Shown here in pieces: positions 47,019 to 56,272 of a stretch of 64,000 nt of DNA. The DNA lies in contig NZ_JAESDH010000012.1 in NCBI RefSeq assembly GCF_019249295.1, positions 1 to 64,000 on the forward strand, in the 5' to 3' direction. Numbering within the stretch: position 1 is the first letter of the stretch; the number at the start of each line of letters is the position of its first letter. A program made the position numbers and the translations under genes. Source of the DNA: Alteromonas antoniana. GTDB lineage: Bacteria > Pseudomonadota > Gammaproteobacteria > Enterobacterales > Alteromonadaceae. The notes under the pieces were generated by a model. It was not told where the DNA came from. It did not search any database and worked only from the letters and a program-made list of their open reading frames with translations.

Positions 47019-47618
47019 ATGAAGCCTGAAGAAACCGGCAAGGCCTACGACAGTATCACTGACCGCTGGGCAGAAGACCGTTTCAATATGAATAACGGTA
47101 TCAGGCAACATCAGCTTGCGCTGAAATTTGCGAAAGGGAAAGGCGCGGCGTTGGATGTGGGGTGCGGCCGCACGGGAAGGTTCATTTCATTATTGCTTGC
47201 ACAAGGATACAGCCCGCAAGGCATAGATATCTCAGAAAACATGTTGCAACTGGCAAAAGAGAAGCAGCCTGACATCCCGTTTTATCATGCGGACATCTGT
47301 TCCTGGGAGCTGCCAGAGCAATACCATTTTATTACGGCATGGGACAGCCTCTGGCATCTGCCTCTTACGCAGCAGGCGCCGGTGTTGCATAAGCTGATGT
47401 CTAATCTGGTACCCGGTGGTATTTTTATTTTCTCTTTCGGTGGCACCGATGAGCCCGGAGAACATGAGAATAATGCCATGGGCCCTACCGTTAGCTATTC
47501 CTCGTTGGGAACTACCGGCTTCCTGGATGTGGTAAAAGCGGCAGGATGTGTCTGTAAGCACTTAGAGTTTGATCAGTATCCGGAGCTTCACACTTACCTG
47601 ATTGCACAAAAGCGCTGA
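47019..47618 (+). CDS. Class I SAM-dependent methyltransferase
   Basis: Methyltransferase of 199 residues. Motif I (ALDVGCGRTGRF, about 40-51) and the acidic GIDISENMLQLAKEKQ are clear, followed by ITAWDSLWHLP, motif IV-like. It resembles small-molecule methyltransferases of the Methyltransf_25 type. A minor upstream frame ends with overlap of its ATG. Substrate unknown. Confidence 0.85.
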   Translation: MKPEETGKAYDSITDRWAEDRFNMNNGIRQHQLALKFAKGKGAALDVGCGRTGRFISLLLAQGYSPQGIDISENMLQLAKEKQPDIPFYHADICSWELPEQYHFITAWDSLWHLPLTQQAPVLHKLMSNLVPGGIFIFSFGGTDEPGEHENNAMGPTVSYSSLGTTGFLDVVKAAGCVCKHLEFDQYPELHTYLIAQKR

Positions 47619-47723
47619 GCCCCTCTGATATCTTCCAGGGGGCGCAGCATAAATCCTCTTATTTTCCGTGACGACGCCGGTTACCATTGAATGGTAAAAA
47701 GCCAGCAGTTACAGAATGGAACG

Positions 47724-48842
47724 CTACAACGTGCTCTTCTCATCCACTAACGCTGCCAGTTCGGCCGTGTTTTTGTGGTCTGGGTAGTGCTTTAGAAATG
47801 TCTCAAATTTCCGGTAAGCCTGCTCAATTCTGTTTTGCTCGAAAAGTGCCTTGATAAGCGCAGTTTCATATTCAGGGTGGGAAAAATGACTGGAGATGGT
47901 CTCCATCAAATCCAGCTCTCTTTGTTTATTTTCTTCCGATGCCAGTGCATAGGCGTAAAAGCCATATAACGCCAGATAATTCAGATCGTAATCTTCGGGA
48001 GATTTGGCTAGCGCCAGGTCGATAGCAACCACCCCGGTTTGCTTGGCCGTTGCTACCAGTTGCATGGTTGCCTCATCTTTGAATGGCTGTCTTGGTTTAG
48101 GCGTGACTCCCAACTTAAGTAACAGGGCTTCAGCAGCGCGTGGCACGGAAGAGGGGTTTTGCGCGGTGATCAGGTTGTCATCAGTAGCAACGAAGGGCAG
48201 CATAGGATCGTTATGCATGAACCTGGCACCATTTTCTGTCAGCTTGTCCTGAACCAGGAAAGGGAACATATCGATGTGTTCACCACTAAACGCCTGTTCC
48301 TCTATATTCGTAAAAGCATTTACTTGCTTACCGGCAACAAGAAACTGACCATCAGGAAGCGTGATATCTGCAATGGCTGCTGGTCCATGACAGACTGCCG
48401 CTATCATTTTTCGCTGTGCGGCAAACGTCGTCAACATAGCCTGCGTTGACGCCTCGCTGGGCAAGTCAAACATAGCGCCCGCACCGCCGACAATAAAAAC
48501 GCCCTGGTAGTTATTGGAATCGATGCTATCGCTCGACAGCGTGTCTTTGAGCTGATGCAGTGCAATGGATTTAAAGCGCTGAATATACTCGAGATTGTCT
48601 TTGTTTGACTTGATCAGAACCGGGCCGCCTTTGGGCGTGGCGATATCGATGTTTACGCCGTTGTCATGCAGCACGAGGTAAGCCTGAGCTAACTCCTCAA
48701 GATCGTAACTGAGCTCAGGCTGAGCCTCGGTTCCATAGCCTGAAATTAACATCAGAACTCTGGTGTTAGTGTCATCCTGCGAAGCAAAAGCCTGGTGCAG
48801 TGGCAGCATTAGCAATAAAAGTGAAAAGTAAAGTTTGCGCAT
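47724..48842 (-). CDS. DJ-1/PfpI-like periplasmic protein with C-terminal helical repeats
   Basis: Secreted protein of 372 residues. A signal peptide (cleavage near AFA-SQD) is followed by a type 1 glutamine amidotransferase-like domain of the Hsp31 kind (about 28-250) with C151-H152 in AAVCHGPAAIAD and an acidic residue in the E-loop near 48-50. A second helical region (about 265-372), ending FETFLKHYPDHKNTAELAAL, looks TPR-like. This two-part periplasmic design is unusual. Activity could be deglycase, chaperone or none. It is divergent from the S41 peptidase gene. Confidence 0.8.
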   Translation of the reverse strand: MRKLYFSLLLLMLPLHQAFASQDDTNTRVLMLISGYGTEAQPELSYDLEELAQAYLVLHDNGVNIDIATPKGGPVLIKSNKDNLEYIQRFKSIALHQLKDTLSSDSIDSNNYQGVFIVGGAGAMFDLPSEASTQAMLTTFAAQRKMIAAVCHGPAAIADITLPDGQFLVAGKQVNAFTNIEEQAFSGEHIDMFPFLVQDKLTENGARFMHNDPMLPFVATDDNLITAQNPSSVPRAAEALLLKLGVTPKPRQPFKDEATMQLVATAKQTGVVAIDLALAKSPEDYDLNYLALYGFYAYALASEENKQRELDLMETISSHFSHPEYETALIKALFEQNRIEQAYRKFETFLKHYPDHKNTAELAALVDEKSTL

Positions 48843-48904
48843 GGTCTGTCTCCAATAATGCGGGTGATGTCACGGCAAAGGTAGCGGAGCACATGTCGTT
48901 ATTT

Positions 48905-48946
48905 TGTGAAGACGAAAAGTGAATGCGTCCCGACATTTTCTTCACA
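48905..48946. promoter_or_regulatory. Inverted repeat between divergent PfpI-like and S41 genes
   Basis: TGTGAAGA (48905-48912) and TCTTCACA (48939-48946) are perfect inverted copies 26 bases apart in the shared promoter region. A binding site for the adjacent response regulator is one possibility. This is inference only. Confidence 0.35.
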
Positions 48947-48993
48947 TTTACTCTGTTAGCGTTAGCGCTTCCTGAATGAACAGAGAGAACATC

Positions 48994-50397
48994 ATGAAGA
49001 TAAAAGTGACAGGACTGCTATTGCTGGCGAGCGCTCTTATAAGCGGATGCACTGCTAACCACCTCGAAATTTTTCCAGAGCTCAGCGATCCGGCGCTTCG
49101 CAGTAAACAAATTGCCCCTGAAGCATTGCGTGGCGATGTTGATGCGTTTGTTTCCGGTGTTGTTGAGCGTCATCCTGACTTAACCCGTTACGCTGACTTG
49201 GATACGGTGTATCAACAGGCCGAGTCACTAAAGGCTGAGCTGAATGCGCCTATGACACGCACCGCTTTTTTCCAAAAGATAGGCGCACTTTCGCATCTGT
49301 TTAACGATGGGCATACTTTCCTGATTTGGCCCTTCCAGGAATACCAGGATTTGCAAGAAGCAGGCTCGCTGACATTCCCGTTTCACCTTGATGTTTTTCC
49401 CGAAGGCGTTTTTCTTAAATACGATTATCACTTTAAAGATAAGGCGCTTCCTAAAGGCAGCCAGTTGGTCAGTATTAATGGCATTGATGTGGAAGCTATA
49501 TTCACAAAAACCCAGCAGTTTGTCGGAGGAGAAACGGAAACCCTGCGTAAACACACAGTAGCGAGCAGGTTTCCCATGATGCTGTGGGCGGTATTTGGCT
49601 TCGTCGGGCAGTTTGATGTTGAGCTGAATGTTGAGGGAAGAACAGAACACGTGAGCATTGTTCAGGGTGATGACTGGCAACAGGACAGCCCGGTGTCGGC
49701 AGGCGAAAATGCAGATCTTATCTATAAGCAACTGGATGACGAAACCGGTTATCTGAAAGTTGCTACGTTTGATGTATCCCCGGATTGGTTTGAGGAGTTT
49801 GTTGACAGCACTTTTCTTAAAATTAAACAGCAAAACGTGAAACAGCTGATTATCGACGTTCGTGAAAATATGGGGGGGAACACCGATACTGCAACCTATC
49901 TTGCCCGTTACCTTGCGTCTTCGCCTTTTCAGATGATTTCGTCGCTGCGTGAGCGCCTGAATGCCGATAACAGAGGCGTATTTAACTACCGGGGGGAAGT
50001 GGGTGACGTGCTGACAGAGCAGTGGGATGAATGGGTAGAGCCTGTGGACGTGGAACATCGATTTAAAGGGAATGCTTACGTATTGATTAGCCCGCTGAGC
50101 TATTCTTCTGCAATCGTTTTCGCCACAGCGGTGAAGGATAACCAGCTGGCAACGCTTGTCGGGCGTGAAACAGGTGGCTATGCTAATCAAACTGCACAGG
50201 GTAACCTTTTTAATTTACCTCACTCAGAGCTACGTGTTTATGTGGCAACGAGGTTGTTAGTGAGACCTGGTGGCGATCTTCAGGTCAGAGGCGTTATTCC
50301 GGACATTGCGGTGGCCGCAAACCGTGCGCAAATTGACGCGGGTGAAGATGCTGATATTGCGGCGGCACGTAAACACGCAGAAACAATAAAAAAGTAG
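48994..50397 (+). CDS. S41 family peptidase, lipoprotein
   Basis: Tail-specific protease-like lipoprotein. ATG 48994 gives 467 residues with a lipobox (LISGC, C19). The S41 core holds LIIDVRENMGGNTDTATYLARYL and the catalytic region SPLSYSSAIVFATAVKDN, then GRETGG. A PDZ-like part is not obvious between the N-terminal and core regions. The gene is followed after 13 bases by a response regulator and its kinase on the same strand, suggesting one operon in which envelope proteolysis and signalling are linked. Confidence 0.87.
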   Translation: MKIKVTGLLLLASALISGCTANHLEIFPELSDPALRSKQIAPEALRGDVDAFVSGVVERHPDLTRYADLDTVYQQAESLKAELNAPMTRTAFFQKIGALSHLFNDGHTFLIWPFQEYQDLQEAGSLTFPFHLDVFPEGVFLKYDYHFKDKALPKGSQLVSINGIDVEAIFTKTQQFVGGETETLRKHTVASRFPMMLWAVFGFVGQFDVELNVEGRTEHVSIVQGDDWQQDSPVSAGENADLIYKQLDDETGYLKVATFDVSPDWFEEFVDSTFLKIKQQNVKQLIIDVRENMGGNTDTATYLARYLASSPFQMISSLRERLNADNRGVFNYRGEVGDVLTEQWDEWVEPVDVEHRFKGNAYVLISPLSYSSAIVFATAVKDNQLATLVGRETGGYANQTAQGNLFNLPHSELRVYVATRLLVRPGGDLQVRGVIPDIAVAANRAQIDAGEDADIAAARKHAETIKK

Positions 50398-50410
50398 AGT
50401 GAGCACGAAA

Positions 50411-51109
50411 ATGTCTGCAAACGCGCATACAAGACTGTTACTTGTTGAAGATACCCGAGCGCTTGCCACGGAAATTTATGATTTTCTGGAAAGCGAGGGT
50501 ATGGAAGTGGATTATGCCGAAACAGGAAAGCAGGCGTTGCGCTTACTCTCAGACAATCGTTACGATGTGGTGATACTGGACATCATGTTGCCTGATATGG
50601 ACGGTGTCACCATTTGTGGCTTCATCAAAGATAATGTTGATCCTACGCCGCCCGTATTGATGATGACGGCGAGGGACAGCATTGAAGACAAAACCGTCGG
50701 TTTTGATGCAGGTGCAGATGACTATCTCACTAAGCCCTTTGATCAATATGAGCTGCTACTCCGATGCAAGGCACTTACCCGTCGACAGCAGTTGCATCAG
50801 TCACAGACTGTTCATATCGGCGACCTTAGCTTCAATGACCGGCAACAGCTTGCGCAGCGTAATGGGAAAGATCTGAAATTAAGCACTACGAATTTTAAAA
50901 TTTTAGGTTTGCTTGTGAAGGCTTATCCTGATGCGGTTAGCAGGCAGGAAATAATTCATCAGGTATGGGGGGATGATTTTCCTGATACGGATGCACTTCG
51001 GTCTCACATCTATACGTTGAGGCAGGCGCTGGATAAGCCATTTAACACTGAAATGCTCAAAACCATACATGGTGTTGGGTTCAGATTGTCGGTGCAACAT
51101 GGTGATTAA
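50411..51109 (+). CDS. OmpR/PhoB family response regulator
   Basis: Two-component response regulator of 232 residues from ATG 50411 (GTG 50399 is the alternative start). The receiver domain has the acidic pair in LLVEDTRAL, phosphoacceptor D57 in VVILDIMLPDMDG and the lysine in YLTKPFD. The C-terminal winged helix ends DALRSHIYTLRQALDKPF and the usual IHGVGFRL. It overlaps the kinase gene by about 11 bases. Confidence 0.94.
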   Translation: MSANAHTRLLLVEDTRALATEIYDFLESEGMEVDYAETGKQALRLLSDNRYDVVILDIMLPDMDGVTICGFIKDNVDPTPPVLMMTARDSIEDKTVGFDAGADDYLTKPFDQYELLLRCKALTRRQQLHQSQTVHIGDLSFNDRQQLAQRNGKDLKLSTTNFKILGLLVKAYPDAVSRQEIIHQVWGDDFPDTDALRSHIYTLRQALDKPFNTEMLKTIHGVGFRLSVQHGD

Positions 51110-52337
51110 AGAATCCATCGAGAGCAGGATCCGATGGCTTATTATCAGCTTCACGGTGGTGGTATCTGTATTTTTTATCGGTCTTCTCGTAGTTTACGCT
51201 TGGGTGATAGAAGACAACATATTCAATCGCATCGTTTCTGAAGAAGCACGTTATATTGAACAGCAGTTTGATGAAACTGGCGAGCGGGTGACACCTCGTA
51301 TTCCATTTATGTCGTTACATCGAGACTGGAAAGAGCTGCCTGAACACGTTCAGGTGCTCAGGCAGCAATCGCCCGAACGCATCGAATTTCCGCTAAACGA
51401 TGGCGGAACCATACACATCAGGGAAGTGCAGCTTGGTAACACCAGCCAACTGCTTTCTGCCAATGTGTCTTCTTACGAAATTTCAAAGGTGTATCTGCCA
51501 AAACTCATCCCGTGGATCCTGTTTGTGCTTATTGTAGTGGTGCTGTGTGCCTATGTTCTGGCGCGTTACCTCGGCAGAATCGTGGTCTCGCCATTACAAC
51601 AAATCACTACTGCGGTAATCCGCAATGAGGATTCAAAACCGCTTACCTTCGAGCATACGTTTACTGAAAATGAAATCGGCTATCTGGCACAGACTATTAG
51701 CAGCAGTTTTAACCGTTTACATGGGGCTTTGCAGCGAGAGTCTGACTTTTCGCGGGATATTAGTCATGAACTTCGCACCCCTGTTGCCATCGTGAAAATG
51801 GTCACCGGGCGGATCCGTGCAAACGAACCACTGAATGCAGATGCCATTAACAAAGTGAAGTCAGCGGTAAAGGAAATTGAGGATACGGTGGGGGTGTTAC
51901 TGGCATTATCCCGGGAAGAGTCTGTGCAAAAAGAGCCCTTATCTTTGCTTCAGGAAGTTGAGCACTGCATTATCAATCACTTTGGGTTATCCAGAGTGGA
52001 AGGTGCCCAACTGGATATTGATATTCCTTCATCTTATCGCGTGGTGTGCAACAAAAACCTGTTGCATATGATGCTGAACAACCTCATCAACAATGTTGTG
52101 AATCACGCCAGTGTCGTAGTATTAAATATTACGCTTACCGGACACCGCTTTACGTTCAGTAATCCAGTTGATGCAACGCCTCCTGACGACGTTCTGTCTC
52201 CAAACGTGAAAGCCAGTCATAGTGGGGGGCTGGGGCAGGGCTTACATTTGGTGAAGCGAATATGTGAAAGGTATGGATGGAAGGTGACGGTGACGACTGC
52301 CGACACCGAATTTGTCTTGTCTGTGACCTTCTCCTGA
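51099..52337 (+). CDS. Sensor histidine kinase
   Basis: Inner-membrane kinase, 412 residues from ATG 51099. Two helices (about 14-36 and 136-156) frame a periplasmic domain of about 100 residues, then HAMP, H-box FSRDISHELRTPVA with H223, and a reduced ATPase lid: NLLHMMLNNLINNVVNHA as the N box and GGLGQGLHLVKRICERYG as G box. The G1 box (DxGxG) is poor (NPVDATPPDD), so ATP binding may be atypical. The partner is the overlapping regulator. Confidence 0.92.
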   Translation: MVIKESIESRIRWLIISFTVVVSVFFIGLLVVYAWVIEDNIFNRIVSEEARYIEQQFDETGERVTPRIPFMSLHRDWKELPEHVQVLRQQSPERIEFPLNDGGTIHIREVQLGNTSQLLSANVSSYEISKVYLPKLIPWILFVLIVVVLCAYVLARYLGRIVVSPLQQITTAVIRNEDSKPLTFEHTFTENEIGYLAQTISSSFNRLHGALQRESDFSRDISHELRTPVAIVKMVTGRIRANEPLNADAINKVKSAVKEIEDTVGVLLALSREESVQKEPLSLLQEVEHCIINHFGLSRVEGAQLDIDIPSSYRVVCNKNLLHMMLNNLINNVVNHASVVVLNITLTGHRFTFSNPVDATPPDDVLSPNVKASHSGGLGQGLHLVKRICERYGWKVTVTTADTEFVLSVTFS

Positions 52338-52366
52338 TTACAGGTTTCGTTGTTTGCCTGAATCTT

Positions 52367-53278
52367 TTACTTAGCCAGAGCCGGGGCGTTCTCACAGAGA
52401 TAAGTTGAAAATGCCCTGGTCGCCTCTGATACGCCGGTTCGGGAGGGAAGTAGTATCGATAGCTGAGCATTCGCCGTCGTGTATTCCGGCAATACTCTTA
52501 TCAGAGACCCGTTGGCGACTTCCTCCTTACAGACGTAGGAAGGCAGAGATACGATCCCACCTCCGTGCTCTGAAGCGTGCTTCAGTGTCCACATATCGTC
52601 AGAACACAAACCTGGCGTATACGTAATGTCAGTTTGCTCTCCCTGCACGTGGCGCAAGGTCCAGGTTTTTTCTTTGGACTGCCAGCCAAACCCGAGCGAT
52701 TTTAGTCCGGATAAATCATCGGGCGTGCGTATCGTGAAATTCAGCGCTGATAAAAATGAAGGACTGGCAAACAGTTGCCATTCAACCACAGCCAGCTTTT
52801 TCTGAATATAGCTTGAATCCGGTAAGCTGGCACTATGCCCCCTGATCACCATATCGAAACCAGCAGGAATAATATCGACATAGTCGTTTGAAACATGCTG
52901 CCTGATAACCACGTCCGGGTGTTCGTCGCTGAAGCCTGTGACTAAATCCTTAAGAAGAAAATTTGCCACACCCACTGAACTGCTCAACGTTACGGTTCCG
53001 GCGAGCGTATCGCTTTTCTCCAGAACGGCATTTTCAGCAACTTCCATCGCATCAATCACTTTTCTGGCGCAAAGATAAAAAGCGTCACCGGCTTCGGTCG
53101 TGTTGAAATGTCTCGACGTTCTTTGCAGCAGTCTTTGCCCTAGTCTTTCTTCCAGCTTTGCAACATGCCGACTGATTTTTGACTTGGGAATATTCAGCGC
53201 CTTGGACGCGCTTGAGTAGCCCTGGTGCTCCACGACTTTCACAAAGTAAAAGTAGTCATTGATATCTATCATTTTCAA
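52367..53278 (-). CDS. LysR family transcriptional regulator
   Basis: Regulator of 303 residues. The N-terminal HTH (YFYFVKVVEHQGYSSASKAL, then IPKSKISRHVAKLEERLGQRLLQRTSR) is typical of LysR members, and the effector domain follows. It is divergent from the pirin gene with 110 bases between, the usual arrangement in which the regulator controls the neighbouring gene. Effector unknown. Confidence 0.92.
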   Translation of the reverse strand: MKMIDINDYFYFVKVVEHQGYSSASKALNIPKSKISRHVAKLEERLGQRLLQRTSRHFNTTEAGDAFYLCARKVIDAMEVAENAVLEKSDTLAGTVTLSSSVGVANFLLKDLVTGFSDEHPDVVIRQHVSNDYVDIIPAGFDMVIRGHSASLPDSSYIQKKLAVVEWQLFASPSFLSALNFTIRTPDDLSGLKSLGFGWQSKEKTWTLRHVQGEQTDITYTPGLCSDDMWTLKHASEHGGGIVSLPSYVCKEEVANGSLIRVLPEYTTANAQLSILLPSRTGVSEATRAFSTYLCENAPALAK

Positions 53279-53388
53279 GGCTTCCCGAAACGTTCCATTT
53301 TTAAAACGATGTGTTCATATTTTAAGCGTTTATTCGTGCGGCATTGCGCTCTAGTATTTCATCATCTTAACAAAAAAGGTGATACGTC

Positions 53389-54285
53389 ATGACTGCTATC
53401 AAATCAATTATTGAAAATAACGATCAGGGAGTAGCGGGTTTATACAAAAAGGTGGCGGGAAAGCCTTTCACAGTGGGTGAGTCCTTTCAGGCACTGGCTT
53501 TCAGACATGCCGATTTTGAAGCCGGGTTTGATCCGCTGATAATGGTTGATCATTACACTATGACCGGCTCGACATTTGGTGCACATCCGCATGCAGGACT
53601 GTCTGCAGTATCGGTAATTTTCGAAGATTCTGTCGGCAAATTTCATAACAGAGATTCGTTAGGAAACGATTTTGATCTTGAGCCTGGTGATCTCTACTGG
53701 CTAAAAGCGGGATCCGGCGTGTTTCACGATGAAGAGCCCAGAGAAAATGCCAAAATTCATGGTCTTCAGATTTTTGTCAATATGCCAAACCACAGCAAAG
53801 ATGATGCACCCGTCTCATTGCACGTGAAAGCGAAAGATATTCCCATCATCTGCGAGAACGGCGCCCGGGTGCGCGTGCTTCTGGGGGAATCTAATGGAAA
53901 GCAGTCGGCTCAATCCCCGTCCACCCCCCTGACGATCCTTGATGGCGAAGTAGAGATCAGTAAGCGCTTTAAGTTTGATGTTGATGCAGGCGCTGGTGCC
54001 TGGATCTATGCGGTGTCAGGAACATTGCAGGTGGACACGGGCACTTCGGTCATGGTGTTGAAAGAAGGCTCATCGGTCTCGTTGCGCAGCGCATCGGGGA
54101 AACAGAGCGTCAGCCTTATCAATATCGGCCTCACTAATAGCCACTTTGCGGTGTTATCAGGAAAGCCTCTGAATGAGACTTTTGTGCAGCAAGGGCCTCT
54201 GGTTGCGGCAGATCCTTTCGCGATGGAAAAAGTTGTTGAAAGAAAAGAAACAGGGCAATTCGGAAGCATTCCGGCGAAGTCCTGA
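53389..54285 (+). CDS. Pirin family protein
   Basis: Bicupin protein of the pirin family, 298 residues. The first cupin has FDPLIMVDHYTMTGSTFGAHPHAGLSAVSVIFE, with the metal histidines in HPHAG, and the later FHDEEP supplies further ligands. Some pirins act as quercetinases or redox sensors. AAAGGTG precedes the start. A divergent LysR gene probably controls it. Confidence 0.9.
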   Translation: MTAIKSIIENNDQGVAGLYKKVAGKPFTVGESFQALAFRHADFEAGFDPLIMVDHYTMTGSTFGAHPHAGLSAVSVIFEDSVGKFHNRDSLGNDFDLEPGDLYWLKAGSGVFHDEEPRENAKIHGLQIFVNMPNHSKDDAPVSLHVKAKDIPIICENGARVRVLLGESNGKQSAQSPSTPLTILDGEVEISKRFKFDVDAGAGAWIYAVSGTLQVDTGTSVMVLKEGSSVSLRSASGKQSVSLINIGLTNSHFAVLSGKPLNETFVQQGPLVAADPFAMEKVVERKETGQFGSIPAKS

Positions 54286-54331
54286 ACCCCGGCAGTGCGT
54301 GCCAAAAAGTAATACTACTAAGGAGAAAATT

Positions 54332-54751
54332 ATGACATTTCGAGAAAAATCAGCATGGTTAATGATGGTAATTACGTTATTTGTCGGAGGGTATATGGCA
54401 CTGGAAGTAGGGCTGACGTTTTTAGCACAGCAACACGCTCCGCCTGTTCTGCCACTGTTCATTGGCTTAACCGTGAGCCTGATTAGCCTGAGTATTGTCG
54501 GGCAAATTGTATTAACTGTTATTTACCGGCAGGAAGCTGAACTAAGACCGGATGAAAGGGAGAAGAAGATCGTTAGCAGAGCACAGTCTATAGCGGGCCT
54601 CTTCCTGAGTTTGGGGATTGTAGTCTCATTAGTGCTGTATCTTTTTCAAAACGACGGCAACGCGCTGTTTTATGCCTGCTTATTCAGTCTGGTTGTTGCG
54701 CAGTTGGCTGAATATAGCGCGCAAATCGTGAGTTTTCGCAGAAGCGTGTAA
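54332..54751 (+). CDS. Four-helix membrane protein of unknown function
   Basis: ATG 54332 has a strong AAGGAGA site. The 139-residue protein has four hydrophobic segments (about 8-30, 40-62, 84-105 and 110-130), with a charged loop EAELRPDEREKKIVSRAQS between the second and third. It recalls DUF2178-type small membrane proteins, though I am not sure. It lies 46 bases after the pirin gene and is probably cotranscribed. Confidence 0.7.
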   Translation: MTFREKSAWLMMVITLFVGGYMALEVGLTFLAQQHAPPVLPLFIGLTVSLISLSIVGQIVLTVIYRQEAELRPDEREKKIVSRAQSIAGLFLSLGIVVSLVLYLFQNDGNALFYACLFSLVVAQLAEYSAQIVSFRRSV

Positions 54752-54917
54752 CCGGGAGCATGAGAAGTACGCGGACTTACACCAGTAGGTAGAAAGAGTC
54801 TTCACCGGGCGTAAAAAGCAGCGCTGATAATACCGATTTCAACCTGTGTCTGGTGGGTCATTTACTTAACAAAACACCACATCACGGCACTTAACGCCTT
54901 TCTATCCAAGAGAAAAA

Positions 54918-56084
54918 ATGATGAGAATTCTTAGGCTGATTCCGGCATTGTTTATTTTGTTTTCATCGGGTTTCGCCAATGCCGGAGCTGGTAAAGCACT
55001 TACTATTGCGGATGTATTTACTCTTGATTCCGGCGAGACGGGCGAAACTGTGACTTACTATGTATCGCGACCTGATGGGTATTCAGCGTCGCATGCAGAA
55101 TACCCGGTAATTTTCGTACTTGATGGCGACTTTAATCTATCGCACCTGGTAGGGAGTCACGAAGTTCTGGTGCGTACCGGCTACATGCCGCCAGCGATAA
55201 TTGTGGGTATTGTCAGTGAGGATCGCACCTATCATTTTGCACCCACAGCTAGCGAACAATATCCCAATGCCGGCGGTGCGGAAAAATTCACACGGTTTCT
55301 TAAGCGTGAACTCATTCCGGCATTATCGCAACGCTACCGCACTAACGGGCACAAAACGCTGATTGGTCACTCGTTTGGCGGCTTGTTTGCCTCCTATAGT
55401 CTCGTGAACCATCCGGAGCTGTTCGATAGCTATATCATCGTGGCGCCTGCGTTGTGGTGGGATGAAGAGGTAATGCTTGGGCAATTACAGCGTACTAATC
55501 CCGAATCGTTTATCAATAAACGCCTTTTCTTCGGCATCGGCGAGGACGATGGCTACGGCATGAAACAGGAAATGCGCAGATTTATTGAAGCGATGCCTGC
55601 AGTGCAGGGGCTCAGAATTGAGCAAAGTCAGTTTACCAATGAAGGACACATGTCGGCCCCCTTGTTGACCACATACTTTGGCCTGAAGCATATTTTTTCA
55701 GACATGATGCTTTCAGAGGAAATAGGAAAGAACTTTACTGCCAATGCCTTTCTTCAGCATGAGAAACAGATGAGAGAGACCTACGGTGCCGAGGCGAAGC
55801 AATCGGCCGAAACCTATGTGTATTTAGCGCTGGAGCTAATGGAGCAGGAACGCTATGCAGACGCCGCCGTGGTTTTCGAACGAAATGCGCAGGCATACAA
55901 CACCTTTGCCAATAGTTGGTATTGGCTGGGTCAGGCCTACGAGAAAGACGGACGGCTTACTGACGCGTTATCTTCATATGAAAAAGCGGTGGAACTCGCA
56001 AGCCAAGGTCGCGGCACCCTGGCAACATTTAACGACAGCGTAAAGCGGGTCCGTCAGGCAATAACAAAAAACGCTGAGCCCTGA
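54918..56084 (+). CDS. Fes/IroE-type esterase with C-terminal TPR segment
   Basis: Secreted alpha/beta hydrolase of 388 residues. A signal peptide (cleavage near ANA-GAG) precedes an esterase domain of the siderophore-esterase kind (about 30-265) with S152 in LIGHSFGGLFASY and histidine in TNEGHMSAP. The last 100 residues form helix pairs like TPRs (ERYADAAVVFERNAQAYNTF, then YWLGQAYEKDGRLTDALSSY). True substrate is not known; similarity to iron-siderophore esterases is fold-level only. Confidence 0.82.
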   Translation: MMRILRLIPALFILFSSGFANAGAGKALTIADVFTLDSGETGETVTYYVSRPDGYSASHAEYPVIFVLDGDFNLSHLVGSHEVLVRTGYMPPAIIVGIVSEDRTYHFAPTASEQYPNAGGAEKFTRFLKRELIPALSQRYRTNGHKTLIGHSFGGLFASYSLVNHPELFDSYIIVAPALWWDEEVMLGQLQRTNPESFINKRLFFGIGEDDGYGMKQEMRRFIEAMPAVQGLRIEQSQFTNEGHMSAPLLTTYFGLKHIFSDMMLSEEIGKNFTANAFLQHEKQMRETYGAEAKQSAETYVYLALELMEQERYADAAVVFERNAQAYNTFANSWYWLGQAYEKDGRLTDALSSYEKAVELASQGRGTLATFNDSVKRVRQAITKNAEP

Positions 56085-56272
56085 TAAGGACAATACGAAG
56101 GCGGCTTTGGATCATGTTGTGTACATCGTTAGTCAGCTCATTCGCCTTTTTAGTTTTTACTAAGGCGCGCCAGCGGTGCTTGTTGGGCTCTGGTTGCTTT
56201 TATCATCGCCTGGCCTGACAGCTGTGTGAGTATTCAACGGTGGGTAATGTTAAGTTTGAGGCGGATTGCGCA

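Noticed and set aside
46960..47022. Twenty-codon frame ending over the methyltransferase start
   Set aside because: It overlaps the ATG by TGA, but is short and lacks a site; chance is likely.
49228..50190. 320-codon minus-strand frame antisense to the S41 peptidase
   Set aside because: Rich in Cys, His, Arg and Lys as expected for an antisense shadow. No start signal or domain, and it covers the whole coding core of the peptidase.
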